Below, piece by piece: positions 51,429 through 59,999 of a stretch of DNA of 64,000 bases. The notes under the pieces are model-generated. The model searched no databases, was not told the DNA's origin, and saw nothing but the letters and a program-made list of their open reading frames with translations. Origin of the DNA: Streptomyces hoynatensis (GTDB lineage Bacteria; Actinomycetota; Actinomycetes; Streptomycetales; Streptomycetaceae). A program made the position numbers and the translations under genes. The DNA lies in the NCBI RefSeq assembly GCF_003626535.1, contig NZ_RBAL01000007.1, positions 309,424 to 373,423 of the forward strand, read 5' to 3'. Position 1 is the stretch's first letter; each line of letters starts with the position of its first letter.

Positions 51429-52393
51429 TGTGCTCGCTCCCCCATCAGACCGGCCGCGCCCTTGGCGAGCATCTCCTCGGCGAGCCGGCGGCCGACGGCC
51501 GCCGCCTCCCCGGTCGACGCCGGCAGGGGGCCGGTGGTGGACAGCTGCACCAGCGTGGTTCCATCGGTGGTGCCGACGACACCGCGCAGGCGCATGTGGG
51601 TGACGGCCTGCCCGGTCACCTCGGACAGCAGGTCGGCGTACGCGCCCACAGGGGCGCTGCAGCCGGCCTCCAAGGTGGCGAGCAGGGTTCGCTCCGCGGT
51701 CACGGCGACCCGGGTGTGCGGGTCGTCGAGCCCACCGAGCTGTGCGGTGAGGGCCGCGTTTGCCGCAGCGCACTCGACCGCCAGCGCCCCCTGGCCGGGG
51801 GCGGGCAGGACGATGTCCGGGGCGAGGAGCTCGGTGACCTCCGCCGCCCGGCCGATGCGGTGCAGTCCGGCGGCGGCGAGAACGACCGCGTCGAGCTCGC
51901 CGGAGCGCACGTACCCGATCCTGGTGTCTACATTCCCGCGGATCGGGACCGTTTCGATTTCGCAACCCAGGGCCCTGGCCCAGGCGTTCAGCTGGGCCAT
52001 GCGGCGCGGGGAGCCGGTGCCGATCCTGGCCCGGCCGCCGGCCACGGCCAGCTGCTCGAACGACAGGCCGTCGCGGGCGACGAGCGCGTCCCTGGCGTCG
52101 GCGCGCGGCGGCAGCGCGGCCAGCGCGAGGTCGGGCGGCCGGCCGGTGGGCAGGTCCTTCAGGGAGTGCACGGCGAGGTCGATCTCGCCGCTCAGCAGCG
52201 CGTCGCGCAGGGCCGAGACGAAGACCCCCGTGCCGCCTATCCGGGCCAGGCTCTCGCGGGAGACGTCCCCGTAGGTGGTGATCTCCACCAGCTCCACGGG
52301 CCGTCCGGTCACCCGGCGCACCTGCTCGGCGACGCCGGCGGACTGGGCCATCGCGAGCGCGCTGCGGCGCGTGCCGAGGCGGAGGGCGTTCAC
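51425..52393 (-). CDS. hemC: Porphobilinogen deaminase HemC
   Basis: 322-residue enzyme that polymerises four porphobilinogens to hydroxymethylbilane. The catalytic Asp is in HSLKDLPT (Asp80) and the dipyrromethane cofactor is bound by Cys245 ([12 protein letters not shown]). The Arg-rich [11 protein letters not shown] region is present. GTG 52393 overlaps the hemA stop, and its own stop overlaps the TTG of hemD, so the operon is tightly coupled. Confidence 0.97.
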   Translation of the reverse strand: MNALRLGTRRSALAMAQSAGVAEQVRRVTGRPVELVEITTYGDVSRESLARIGGTGVFVSALRDALLSGEIDLAVHSLKDLPTGRPPDLALAALPPRADARDALVARDGLSFEQLAVAGGRARIGTGSPRRMAQLNAWARALGCEIETVPIRGNVDTRIGYVRSGELDAVVLAAAGLHRIGRAAEVTELLAPDIVLPAPGQGALAVECAAANAALTAQLGGLDDPHTRVAVTAERTLLATLEAGCSAPVGAYADLLSEVTGQAVTHMRLRGVVGTTDGTTLVQLSTTGPLPASTGEAAAVGRRLAEEMLAKGAAGLMGERAH

Positions 52394-53826
52394 CGTGCCT
52401 CGCCCCCCTCCGCGGCGTGCTCCGCGGGAGCCGCCTGCTCGGGGCCGCTGAGGTCGAACAGCTGGCGCAGGGCCGTCGCGTAGTAGGCGCCGCCCGGCTC
52501 GCCGGCCAGCTCCTTCACCCGCACGGTGGGCGCGTGCAGCAGCTTGTCGACGACGCGCCGCACCGTCCTGGCCACCTCGGCCCGCTCCCGGTCGCCGAGT
52601 TCCGGCAGCCGGCCCTCCAGCCTGGCCAGCTCCGCCGCGACCACCTCGGAGGCCATCTCGCGCAGGGCGACCACGGTCGGGGTGATGCGGGCGGCGCGGC
52701 GGGCGGCGCCGAAGGCACCTACCTCCTCGCCCACGATCCGCCACACGGCGTCCACGTCGGCGGCCATCGGGGCGTCGGCGGAGGCGGCGGCGAGCGACTC
52801 GATGTCCACCAGCCGCGCCCCGGCCAGCTCGTGCACGGCGGCGTCCACGTCCCGGGGCATCGCCAGGTCGAGCAGGGCGAGCGCGGGCACGCAGCCGTCG
52901 CCGCCGAGGCCGGCGGGGCAGCGCCGCGCGCGCTCGCGCAGCGCCCCCGCGACCGCGGTGGCCGTGAGCACCAGGCCGGTGGCGCCGGTACAGGAGACGA
53001 CGATGTCGGCCAGGGCGAGTTCGGCGGCGATGGAGATCGCGTTGATCGGCACGGCCCGGGCCCGGGGCCCGTCCCCGCCCGCGGCCAGCGAGGCGGCCAG
53101 GCGCTCGGCACGCTCCACCGTCCGGTTGGCGATCACCAGTTCGGACACACCGGCGCGGGCGAGGGTCGCCGCGGCCAGTGAGGACATGGAGCCGGCGCCG
53201 ATCACCAGCGCCCGCTTGCCCGCGACCCAGGCCGCCACCTCGTCCGGCCCCTCGGCGCCGCCCCCGGCGAGCTGCTGCAGGCCGAAGGTGACGAGCGACT
53301 GACCCGCCCGGTCGATGTTGGTCTCGCTGTGCGCGCGCTTGCCCACCCGCAGGGCCTGCTGGAACAGCTCGTTCAGCACCCGGCCTGCGCTGTGCTCGTC
53401 CTGGGCCAGGGCCAGCGCCGCCTTGATCTGGCCGAGGATCTGCCCCTCGCCGACCACCATCGAGTCCAGGCCGCAGGCCACCGAGAACAGGTGCCGGACG
53501 GCGGCGTCCTCGTGGTGCTCGTACAGGTGCGGGCGCAGCTCGTCGATTCCCACCCCGCTGTGCCTGGCGAGCAGCGCGGTCAGCTCGGCGACGCCGGCGT
53601 GGTAGCGCTCCACGACCGCGTACAGCTCGATGCGGTTGCAGGTGGAGAGCACCGCCGCCTCGACGGCGGGCCCGCCGGGCACCGCGCGGGCGCCCACGGC
53701 GCGGGGCGCCTCGCCGCCGAGCATGTCGCCCAGGAGCTTGCGGCGCGCGTCCGGCGCCAGGGCGGCCCGCTCCAGCACGCTCACCGGGGCACTGCGGTGG
53801 CTGAGGCCGACGACCAGGAGCGTCAT
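52390..53826 (-). CDS. hemA: Glutamyl-tRNA reductase HemA
   Basis: 478-residue NADPH enzyme that makes glutamate-1-semialdehyde from glutamyl-tRNA, the committed step of C5 heme synthesis. Catalytic Cys63 lies in VLSTCNRIELYA, and FSVACGLDSMVVGEGQILGQIK and the NADPH-binding GAGSMSSLAAATLA are intact. A short insert (~residues 37-52, GGEAPRAVGARAVPGG) precedes the catalytic motif and is absent from most homologues I recall. ATG 53826 overlaps the rex stop (ATGA). Confidence 0.97.
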   Translation of the reverse strand: MTLLVVGLSHRSAPVSVLERAALAPDARRKLLGDMLGGEAPRAVGARAVPGGPAVEAAVLSTCNRIELYAVVERYHAGVAELTALLARHSGVGIDELRPHLYEHHEDAAVRHLFSVACGLDSMVVGEGQILGQIKAALALAQDEHSAGRVLNELFQQALRVGKRAHSETNIDRAGQSLVTFGLQQLAGGGAEGPDEVAAWVAGKRALVIGAGSMSSLAAATLARAGVSELVIANRTVERAERLAASLAAGGDGPRARAVPINAISIAAELALADIVVSCTGATGLVLTATAVAGALRERARRCPAGLGGDGCVPALALLDLAMPRDVDAAVHELAGARLVDIESLAAASADAPMAADVDAVWRIVGEEVGAFGAARRAARITPTVVALREMASEVVAAELARLEGRLPELGDRERAEVARTVRRVVDKLLHAPTVRVKELAGEPGGAYYATALRQLFDLSGPEQAAPAEHAAEGGEAR

Positions 53827-54584
53827 GCGGGCATCACCGCCGGGATCTCCCCCTCGGGGCCCTGGTCGCCGCGGCGGGCGCGGGAGACGCGCACCCCGTC
53901 GGAGACGGAGCGCGACAGGTCCTCGGCGGCCTTGCGCTGCTCGTGGAAGGCGAGAATCTGCAGCTCGATGGACAGGTCCACCTTGCGCACGTCCACGCCC
54001 TCGGGCACCGAGAGCACGGTGGGGGCGAAGTTGAGGATGGAGCTGACCCCGGCGGCGACCAGCCGGTCGCACACCTGCTGGGCGGCCCCGCCCGGGGTGG
54101 TGATGACGCCGATGGAGACGTCGTTGGCGGCGATGATCGACTCCAGGTCGTCCACGTGCTGGACGGCGATGCCCGCGACCTGCCTGCCGGTCATCGAGGG
54201 GTCGGCGTCGATCAGCGCGGCCACCCGGAAGCCGCGGGAGGCGAAGCCGCCGTAGTTGGCCAGGGCGGCGCCGAGGTTGCCGATGCCGACGATCACCACG
54301 GGCCAGTCCTGGGTGAGCCCGAGCTCACGCGAGATCTGGTAGACGAGATACTCGACGTCGTAGCCGACGCCTCTGGTGCCGTAGCTGCCGAGGTAGGAGA
54401 AGTCCTTGCGCAGCTTCGCTGAGTTGACCCCGGCGGCGCTCGCGAGCTCCTCGGAGGAGACCGTGGGCACCGAGCGCTCGGAGAGCGCCGTCAGCGCCCG
54501 CAGATACAGCGGAAGCCGGGCGACGGTCGCCTCGGGGATTCCCCGGCTGCGGGTCGCCGGTCGGTGGTTTCGGCCAGTTGCCAC
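53823..54584 (-). CDS. rex: Redox-sensing repressor Rex
   Basis: 253-residue repressor that senses the NADH/NAD ratio. The N-terminal winged helix (GVNSAKLRKDFSYLGSYGTRGVGYDV) is the DNA-binding part, and the Rossmann domain begins VVIVGIGNLGAALANYGGF. In Streptomyces Rex controls respiratory genes such as those for cytochrome bd oxidase and its own operon. GTG 54584 has AGGAG upstream. A close match to the Rex operator is ~107 bases upstream. It heads rex-hemA-hemC-hemD-hemB, linking heme synthesis to redox state. Confidence 0.97.
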   Translation of the reverse strand: MATGRNHRPATRSRGIPEATVARLPLYLRALTALSERSVPTVSSEELASAAGVNSAKLRKDFSYLGSYGTRGVGYDVEYLVYQISRELGLTQDWPVVIVGIGNLGAALANYGGFASRGFRVAALIDADPSMTGRQVAGIAVQHVDDLESIIAANDVSIGVITTPGGAAQQVCDRLVAAGVSSILNFAPTVLSVPEGVDVRKVDLSIELQILAFHEQRKAAEDLSRSVSDGVRVSRARRGDQGPEGEIPAVMPA

Positions 54585-54690
54585 TGTGCTCCTGCCGGTC
54601 GGGCCAAGCGGAGGGCGGGCACACCCGGCGTGCGCGCCGGGAAGGCTCGGGTGCGCGCCGGGAAGGCTCCGTCGCGCCCAGGCTATGCCT

Positions 54691-54708
54691 TTGTGAACGC
54701 GTGCACAA
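54691..54708. promoter_or_regulatory. Rex operator (ROP) upstream of rex
   Basis: TTGTGAACGCGTGCACAA: arms TTGTGAAC and GTGCACAA pair except at one position. This matches the published Rex consensus TGTGAAC-n3-TTCACA in both half-sites. It lies 107-124 bases upstream of the rex start codon, consistent with autorepression of the rex-hem operon. Confidence 0.9.
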
Positions 54709-54834
54709 AGATGGTGTCCGTTTTGTCCGGCCAAAGTGACCGGTGCCACATGCACCAACGGGGACACCGGTTCACACTCCTCACTTTTACCCCTCGCCGG
54801 GAACAAACGACCCCGTATGGTAATCCAAACCGGG

Positions 54835-55131
54835 TCAAGCTCCCAACGCCCTGCGCAGCCGCTCCGGGTCCACGCGCCAGAAGTCGTGCTGCCGCCCGTC
54901 CACCAGGACGACCGGGATCTGCTCCCGGTAACGCCGGTGCAACTCGGCGTCCTCGGTGATGTCCTTCTCCTCCCAGGCGGCCCCCGTTTCGGCGCAGACC
55001 CCGGCGACCACCTCCCGCGCGGCCTCGCACAGGTGGCAGCCCGGCCGGCCGATCAGGGTCACCAGCCGCCCGGCGGCGGGCTTGGGGGCGGGTTCCCGCG
55101 CGGGGCGGCGCGGGCGGAGCAAGGGCGTCAT
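54835..55131 (-). CDS. Glutaredoxin-family protein
   Basis: 98-residue thioredoxin-fold protein with the redox motif CHLC (LIGRPGCHLCEAAREVV) and a typical IPVVLVDG cis-Pro region. The N-terminal ~20 residues are Arg/Pro-rich. ATG 55131 gives the conserved length; ATG 55140 is possible. It lies upstream of the Rex operator on the same strand, so it may be cotranscribed with or independent of rex. The partner is unknown, but Streptomyces use mycothiol rather than glutathione. Confidence 0.87.
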   Translation of the reverse strand: MTPLLRPRRPAREPAPKPAAGRLVTLIGRPGCHLCEAAREVVAGVCAETGAAWEEKDITEDAELHRRYREQIPVVLVDGRQHDFWRVDPERLRRALGA

Positions 55132-55213
55132 GAGGCCCATTGTGCCGCGCGTGGCCACGTTGGCGTCACGTTCGGGCAACCGGCCCCCGGGCGCGACTGG
55201 CTATCCTCGACGC

Positions 55214-56338
55214 ATGGCCAAGGCCCGCTTTCCCGAGCAGAGCGCGTCCCGGGCCGCGGCCTTCCGCGGATGGTTCACCCTCCGCAGGCGCCCGGACACC
55301 GAGCGCGCCGAGCAGGCGAACACCCCCGAGGGCGCCGGGCACGCCGGCCACGGGCCGGACGGGGAGGCCGCGGCGGACACGGACGCCGGCCGGACCGCGG
55401 AGCCCGCCCCGGAGGGCGGCAGCACCGCGGAGCCCGGCGCGGAGGGCGGCGCACGGCAGGCCACACCCGCGGGCGGGCGGCGCGGCAGGAGGCACCTGGC
55501 GGGCCGGGCCGCGGCGGAGGCGGCCAGGGCCCAGGCGGCGGCCGAGCCCGAGTTCCCGGCGCCCGGCGACCCGCGCGCGGGGGCGTTCTTCGACCTCGAC
55601 AACACCGTGATGCAGGGCGCCGCGATCTTCCATCTGGGCCGCGGCCTGTACAAGCGGAAGTTCTTCCGCAAGCGCGAGTTGCTCAAGTTCGCCTGGCAGC
55701 AGGCGTACTTTCGGCTCGCAGGCGCCGAGAACGCCGGGCACATGCGGGACGCGCGGGACAGCGCGCTGTCCATCGTCCGCGGCCACCGCGTCGCCGAGCT
55801 CACGGAGATCGGCGAGGAGATCTACGACGAGTACATGGCCGGGCGGATCTGGCCGGGCACCAGGGCCCTGGCCCAGGCGCACCTCGACGCGGGCCAGCGG
55901 GTGTGGCTCGTCACCGCGGCCCCGGTGGAGACGGCGACCATCATCGCCAGGCGCCTCGGCCTGACCGGCGCGCTGGGCACGGTCGCCGAGTCCGTGGACG
56001 GGGTCTACACCGGCCGCCTGGTGGGCGAGCCGCTGCACGGGCCGGCGAAGGCCGAGGCGGTGCTCGCCCTGGCCGAGGCCGAGAACCTCGACCTCGCCCG
56101 CTGCGCCGCCTACAGCGATTCGGCCAACGACATCCCGCTGCTCTCCCTGGTCGGCTTCCCCTACGCCATCAACCCCGACCGCAGGCTGCGGGCCCACGCC
56201 AGGGAGAAGGGCTGGCGGCTGCGCGACTACCGGACCGGCCGCAGGGCGGTGCGCATCGGCGTGCCCGCGGCGGCCGGGGCGGGCGCGGTCGCGGGCGGCA
56301 CGGCCGCGGCCCTCGCGCTCCAGCGGCGCAGGCGCTGA
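55214..56338 (+). CDS. HAD-IB family hydrolase
   Basis: 374-residue phosphatase of the HAD IB (SerB-like) group. The nucleophile motif is FFDLDNTV (~residue 128) and the third motif is YSDSANDIPLLSLVG. The first ~110 residues are Ala/Gly-rich and acidic, and the last ~25 contain a hydrophobic AGAGAVAGGTAAALAL stretch followed by RRRR, a likely membrane tether. Similar Streptomyces proteins are encoded just before bldN. ATG 55214. Substrate unknown; it could act on phospholipid or small-molecule phosphates. Confidence 0.9.
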   Translation: MAKARFPEQSASRAAAFRGWFTLRRRPDTERAEQANTPEGAGHAGHGPDGEAAADTDAGRTAEPAPEGGSTAEPGAEGGARQATPAGGRRGRRHLAGRAAAEAARAQAAAEPEFPAPGDPRAGAFFDLDNTVMQGAAIFHLGRGLYKRKFFRKRELLKFAWQQAYFRLAGAENAGHMRDARDSALSIVRGHRVAELTEIGEEIYDEYMAGRIWPGTRALAQAHLDAGQRVWLVTAAPVETATIIARRLGLTGALGTVAESVDGVYTGRLVGEPLHGPAKAEAVLALAEAENLDLARCAAYSDSANDIPLLSLVGFPYAINPDRRLRAHAREKGWRLRDYRTGRRAVRIGVPAAAGAGAVAGGTAAALALQRRRR

Positions 56339-56430
56339 GGCGCGGCGCCCGGCACCCCCTCGAACACAGATCGAGGCCAATCAATCTCGATCACCGTTTC
56401 GCCACATTCGATCGCGTCACGATCATGAAG

Positions 56431-56450
56431 AGCGTGGCGTAAGCGTGGCG
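56431..56450. repeat. 9-base direct repeat in the bldN leader
   Basis: AGCGTGGCG occurs at 56431-56439 and 56442-56450, 11 bases (one helical turn) apart. This is in the 289-base bldN promoter region and could be a regulator site. A nearby dyad ACAC-AAT-GTGT (56457-56467) lies in the same region. Confidence 0.5.
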
Positions 56451-56627
56451 CGCCGAACACAATGTGTAACTCTCCAAACCTATTCGGCGATTTCCGCAAC
56501 TACGCGTAGTCCGCTCAGTACGAAGCGTTATCCTCCTCAGACGCAATCCGGACCCCGACCGTTCCCAGCCAGGTGACGCGGGACGGGCCCGCCACTGCAC
56601 TTTGGAAGCTCTGCCTCTGGGAGTCCC

Positions 56628-57512
56628 GTGTACCCACACGTCGGGGTTGACGCCTCGGGCCTGGCTACGCTGCGCACGACGGTCGCCGACCGGCTGCGCA
56701 CCCTCGTCCCCACCGCGTACGCCGCCCCCACGCTCGCCACACCCGCCCCCGCCACACCCGCCCCAGGCGGCCCCGCCCTCGCCCTGACCGGCGGCGCCGC
56801 CGGCACCGCGGCCATGGGCCGCCGCGCCCGCGCCGGCGCCTCCGCCGCCCACGCCGCCCCGGCGAACCCGGCCCCCGCGGCGGCCGCGCCCCAGGCCGCC
56901 CCCACCGCCTCGGCGGCCCCCGCGGCCGCCGCCCCGGCCGCCCGCCGTCCCGCCGCCGACGGGGACAGCCGCCGGATGATGGACCTCGTCGAGCGCGCCC
57001 AGGCCGGCGAGGCCGAGGCGTTCGGCTGCCTCTACGACCACTACGCGGACACCGTCTACCGGTACATCTACTACCGGGTCGGCGGGCGCGCCACGGCGGA
57101 GGACCTCACCAGCGAGACGTTCCTGCGCGCGCTGCGCCGCATCGGCACCTTCACCTGGCAGGGCCGCGACTTCGGCGCCTGGCTCGTCACCATCGCCCGC
57201 AATCTCGTCGCCGACCACTTCAAGTCCAGCCGCTTCCGCCTCGAGGTCACCACGGGCGAGATGCTCGACGCCAACGAGGTCGAGCGCAGCCCCGAGGACT
57301 CCGTGCTGGAGTCCCTCGCCAACTCCGCGCTGCTCGACGCCGTCCGCAGGCTCAACCCGCAGCAGCAGGAGTGCGTCACCCTGCGCTTCCTCCAGGGCCT
57401 GTCCGTCGCCGAGACCGCGCGCGTGATGGGCAAGAACGAGGGCGCCATCAAGACGCTCCAGTACCGCGCCGTGCGCACCCTCGCCAGGCTGCTCCCCGAC
57501 GACGCACGCTGA
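56628..57512 (+). CDS. bldN: ECF sigma factor BldN
   Basis: 294-residue sigma factor needed for aerial mycelium formation in Streptomyces. It matches BldN in its opening (YPHVGVDASGLATLR), a ~110-residue N-terminal extension with an Ala/Pro-rich stretch (~31-110; BldN has a processed pro-sequence), sigma region 2 (FGCLYDHYADTVYRYIYYR, EDLTSETFLRALRRI) and region 4 (NPQQQECVTLRFLQG, VARVMGKNEGAIKTLQYRA-type). GTG 56628 has GGGAG upstream. It directs transcription of bldM and chaplin/rodlin genes and is held by RsbN, the next gene. Confidence 0.96.
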   Translation: MYPHVGVDASGLATLRTTVADRLRTLVPTAYAAPTLATPAPATPAPGGPALALTGGAAGTAAMGRRARAGASAAHAAPANPAPAAAAPQAAPTASAAPAAAAPAARRPAADGDSRRMMDLVERAQAGEAEAFGCLYDHYADTVYRYIYYRVGGRATAEDLTSETFLRALRRIGTFTWQGRDFGAWLVTIARNLVADHFKSSRFRLEVTTGEMLDANEVERSPEDSVLESLANSALLDAVRRLNPQQQECVTLRFLQGLSVAETARVMGKNEGAIKTLQYRAVRTLARLLPDDAR

Positions 57513-57610
57513 GTGCACCGCTCACGAGCCGCCAGGAATCCCGACGGAGCCGCCGGAAAACCTGACGGTACGTGTCCACCCCTCCGCAATCAGTCACATA
57601 ATCTGCCAGC

Positions 57611-57639
57611 CGTAACCCGAGTGCTCGTCCACTCGTTGT
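57611..57639 (+). promoter_or_regulatory. Putative sigma-BldN promoter of rsbN
   Basis: CGTAAC (57611-57616) and CGTTGT (57634-57639) are 17 bases apart. As I recall, BldN-dependent promoters have -35 CGTAAC and -10 CGTTGA with a ~16-base spacer. The site lies ~150 bases before rsbN, in agreement with BldN controlling its own anti-sigma factor. Confidence 0.75.
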
Positions 57640-57790
57640 CGTCGGTGTCGCCAATGGGAAAGACACTGCGCAGACTCCCCACAACCGGACCACCGACCGT
57701 GACAACTCACTCATACGGGTGTACATGGCCGGACCGGGCAACCACCCACCGGCGGTGGGGAGTCGTTCGTGACGAGAGGAGGTGCCGCTC

Positions 57791-59023
57791 GTGATCGGAT
57801 CTGTGTCGGCCAACCGCCGGGCCCACGCCTTCGCCCAGCTGCTCGTCGACTCGCGGCCCAAGGAGCCGGGAGGCGAGGAGGGCGGGGCGGCCCCGTCGGC
57901 AGGCGAGCAGGAGCAGGCCGCCCTGCTGGCCGTGGCCGACCGGCTGGCGGCGCTGCCGCGGCCGGAGCTCGCCGCCGAGACCAGGGCGGCCCAGCGCGCC
58001 GCCCTGCTGGCCGCCATGGACGCCGCGGCGCCCGGCGGCGCCGCCGAGAGCCAGGCGCCGAGCGGGCTGCTGCCGGGCCAGCGCGCCTGCCGGAGCGCCA
58101 GGGGAGCCCACCGCGCCGCCCCGGCCGGCGGCCTCTCCCGGCTCAAGCCGCGCACCAGGCTCACCAAGGGCCTGGCCGCCGGTGGCCTCACCATGGGCGT
58201 CGCCGCGGGCGCCTTCGGCGGGGTCGCCGCCGCCAGCACCGACGCCCTCCCGGGCGACACGCTCTACGGCCTCAAGCGCGGCATGGAGGACCTCAGGCTC
58301 GACTTCGCCAGCGGCGACATCGACCGCGGCCGGGTCTACCTCGACCAGGCCTCCACCCGGCTGAACGAGGCGCGCCGCCTCCTGGAGCGCCAGCGCGCCG
58401 GGGAGCTCGACGAGGGAGAGCTCGACGACATCCGCCGCGCCCTCGCCGGCATGCGCGACGCCGCGAGCGAGGGCCACCGCCTCCTGTCGCACGCCTACCA
58501 GGAGGACGGCTCGATCGACCCCATCGAGTCGCTGTCCGCCTTCGCCGAGGGCCACCGCGCCACCTGGGCCGAGGTCCGCCGCCAGCTCCCGCCCGAGCTG
58601 CGCGACGTCAGCCACGAGGTGACCGACGTCTTCGACGCCATGGACGACGACCTCGCCCCCCTCCAGCCCCTGTTGCCGCGCGAGACGCACCACACCGCCT
58701 CCGCCGAGGGGGAAGCCGGCCGGTCGCTGCGCCCCCCGGACGGCCAGACGCCCCCGGGCTCGCTCCCGCCGGGTTCCCCCGGCTCCCACAGCCGCCCGGA
58801 CTCCCCTGGCGGCACCGCGGCGGAGGAGTCCCCCGCCGACGGCGACCGGCTCCTGGACGCGCCGGGCCTGCTCTCGCCGCCGTCCGACGCCCCCGAGGAG
58901 TCCCCCACCGAGACCGGCCCGCCGCACTCGGCCCTCCCCGAGCCGGAGATCACCGTCCCGCCCCTGGTCGACGACCTGCTCCCGAGCCTCGGCCTCGACG
59001 GAGAGGAGGAGGCCACCGACTGA
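57791..59023 (+). CDS. rsbN: Anti-sigma factor RsbN
   Basis: 410-residue inhibitor of BldN. The N-terminal ~120 residues are cytosolic and would bind the sigma factor (VSANRRAHAFAQLLVDSRP opening). A single helix at ~126-148 (GLAAGGLTMGVAAGAFGG) anchors it. The extracytoplasmic part contains a DUF5667-type helical region (PGDTLYGLKRGMEDLRLDFA) and a Pro-rich tail. GTG 57791 is chosen because GAGGAGG is eight bases upstream; GTG 57782 is inside that site. Cotranscription from the BldN-type promoter would give negative feedback. Confidence 0.94.
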   Translation: MIGSVSANRRAHAFAQLLVDSRPKEPGGEEGGAAPSAGEQEQAALLAVADRLAALPRPELAAETRAAQRAALLAAMDAAAPGGAAESQAPSGLLPGQRACRSARGAHRAAPAGGLSRLKPRTRLTKGLAAGGLTMGVAAGAFGGVAAASTDALPGDTLYGLKRGMEDLRLDFASGDIDRGRVYLDQASTRLNEARRLLERQRAGELDEGELDDIRRALAGMRDAASEGHRLLSHAYQEDGSIDPIESLSAFAEGHRATWAEVRRQLPPELRDVSHEVTDVFDAMDDDLAPLQPLLPRETHHTASAEGEAGRSLRPPDGQTPPGSLPPGSPGSHSRPDSPGGTAAEESPADGDRLLDAPGLLSPPSDAPEESPTETGPPHSALPEPEITVPPLVDDLLPSLGLDGEEEATD

Positions 59024-59039
59024 CCCCGGGCGGGCGCCC

Positions 59040-59999
59040 TCAGAAGAAGACGGACCGCCGGGCCACCAGCAGCTTGTACAGCGTGTGCTGGATCGTCTCC
59101 CGCACCTGATCCGTCAGCTGGAACATCACCATCGGGTCCTCGGCGGCCTCGGAAGGCTGATCCGCCGTCTCGATCGGCTCCCCGAACTCGATGGTCCACT
59201 TCGTCGGCAGCGGGACCGCACCCAGCAGCCCGAGCCAGGGAAACGTCGGCGTGACCGGAAAGTACGGCAGGCCCAACAGCCTCGCGAGCACCCGCGAGTT
59301 GCCGATCATCGGGTAGATCTCCTCGGCCCCCACGATCGAACAGGGCACGATCGGCACCCTGGCCCGCAGTGCGGTCGCCACGAAGCCGCCGCGCCCGAAA
59401 CGCTGCAGCTTGTACCGCTCGGCGAACGGTTTCCCCAGCCCCTTGAAACCCTCGGGCATCACCCCGACCAGCTCGCCACGGTCGAGGAGTTCCCGCGCGT
59501 CCTCCGCGCAGGCCCGCGTGTGCCCGGCCTTCCGCGCCAGCTCGTTGACCACCGGCAGCCGGAACACCAGGTCCGCGGCCAGCAGCCGCAACTGCCGCCG
59601 CGCCGGATGCCGGTCGTGCACGGCGACCTGGAGCATCAGCCCGTCCAGCGGCAGCGTCCCCGAATGATTGGACACGAGCAACGCCCCGCCCTCGGCCGGC
59701 ACGTTCTCGATGCCGCGCACCTCGACGCGGAAGTACCGCTCGTACAGCGGACGCAGCAGCCGCAGCAGCACCTCGTCGGTCAGCTCCGGGTCGAAGCCGA
59801 ACTCGTCCACCTCGTACGCGCCGGTCAGCCGCCGCCGCAGAAAGGCGAAGCCACGCGCGAGGGCCTCGTCGAGACCGCCGCCGGCCCCACCCGCCGCGCG
59901 CTCCTCCTCCGGCCCGCCCGGCTCGCCTGGCCGGCCCGCCGACTCCCGGGCCCGCCTGCGGTCCCCCTCGTCGAAAGGAATGACCTTCGCGTCACCCAC
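59040..59999 (-). CDS. Lysophospholipid acyltransferase-like protein (PlsC family)
   Basis: 319-residue acyltransferase domain protein. The catalytic His-Asp pair appears in SNHSGTLPLDGLM, where six residues separate His and Asp instead of the usual four, and the substrate site is MPEGFKGLGKPF. A variable ~45-residue Arg/Gly/Pro-rich N-terminus precedes it. It probably acylates lysophosphatidate or a related lysolipid. The start (59999) lies inside the end of the epimerase gene, an 8-base overlap, so the two are coupled. Confidence 0.85.
   Translation of the reverse strand: MGDAKVIPFDEGDRRRARESAGRPGEPGGPEEERAAGGAGGGLDEALARGFAFLRRRLTGAYEVDEFGFDPELTDEVLLRLLRPLYERYFRVEVRGIENVPAEGGALLVSNHSGTLPLDGLMLQVAVHDRHPARRQLRLLAADLVFRLPVVNELARKAGHTRACAEDARELLDRGELVGVMPEGFKGLGKPFAERYKLQRFGRGGFVATALRARVPIVPCSIVGAEEIYPMIGNSRVLARLLGLPYFPVTPTFPWLGLLGAVPLPTKWTIEFGEPIETADQPSEAAEDPMVMFQLTDQVRETIQHTLYKLLVARRSVFF

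Noticed and set aside
56457..56467. BldD box upstream of bldN
   Set aside because: ACAC-AAT-GTGT has a three-base centre and does not fit the BldD pattern as I recall it.
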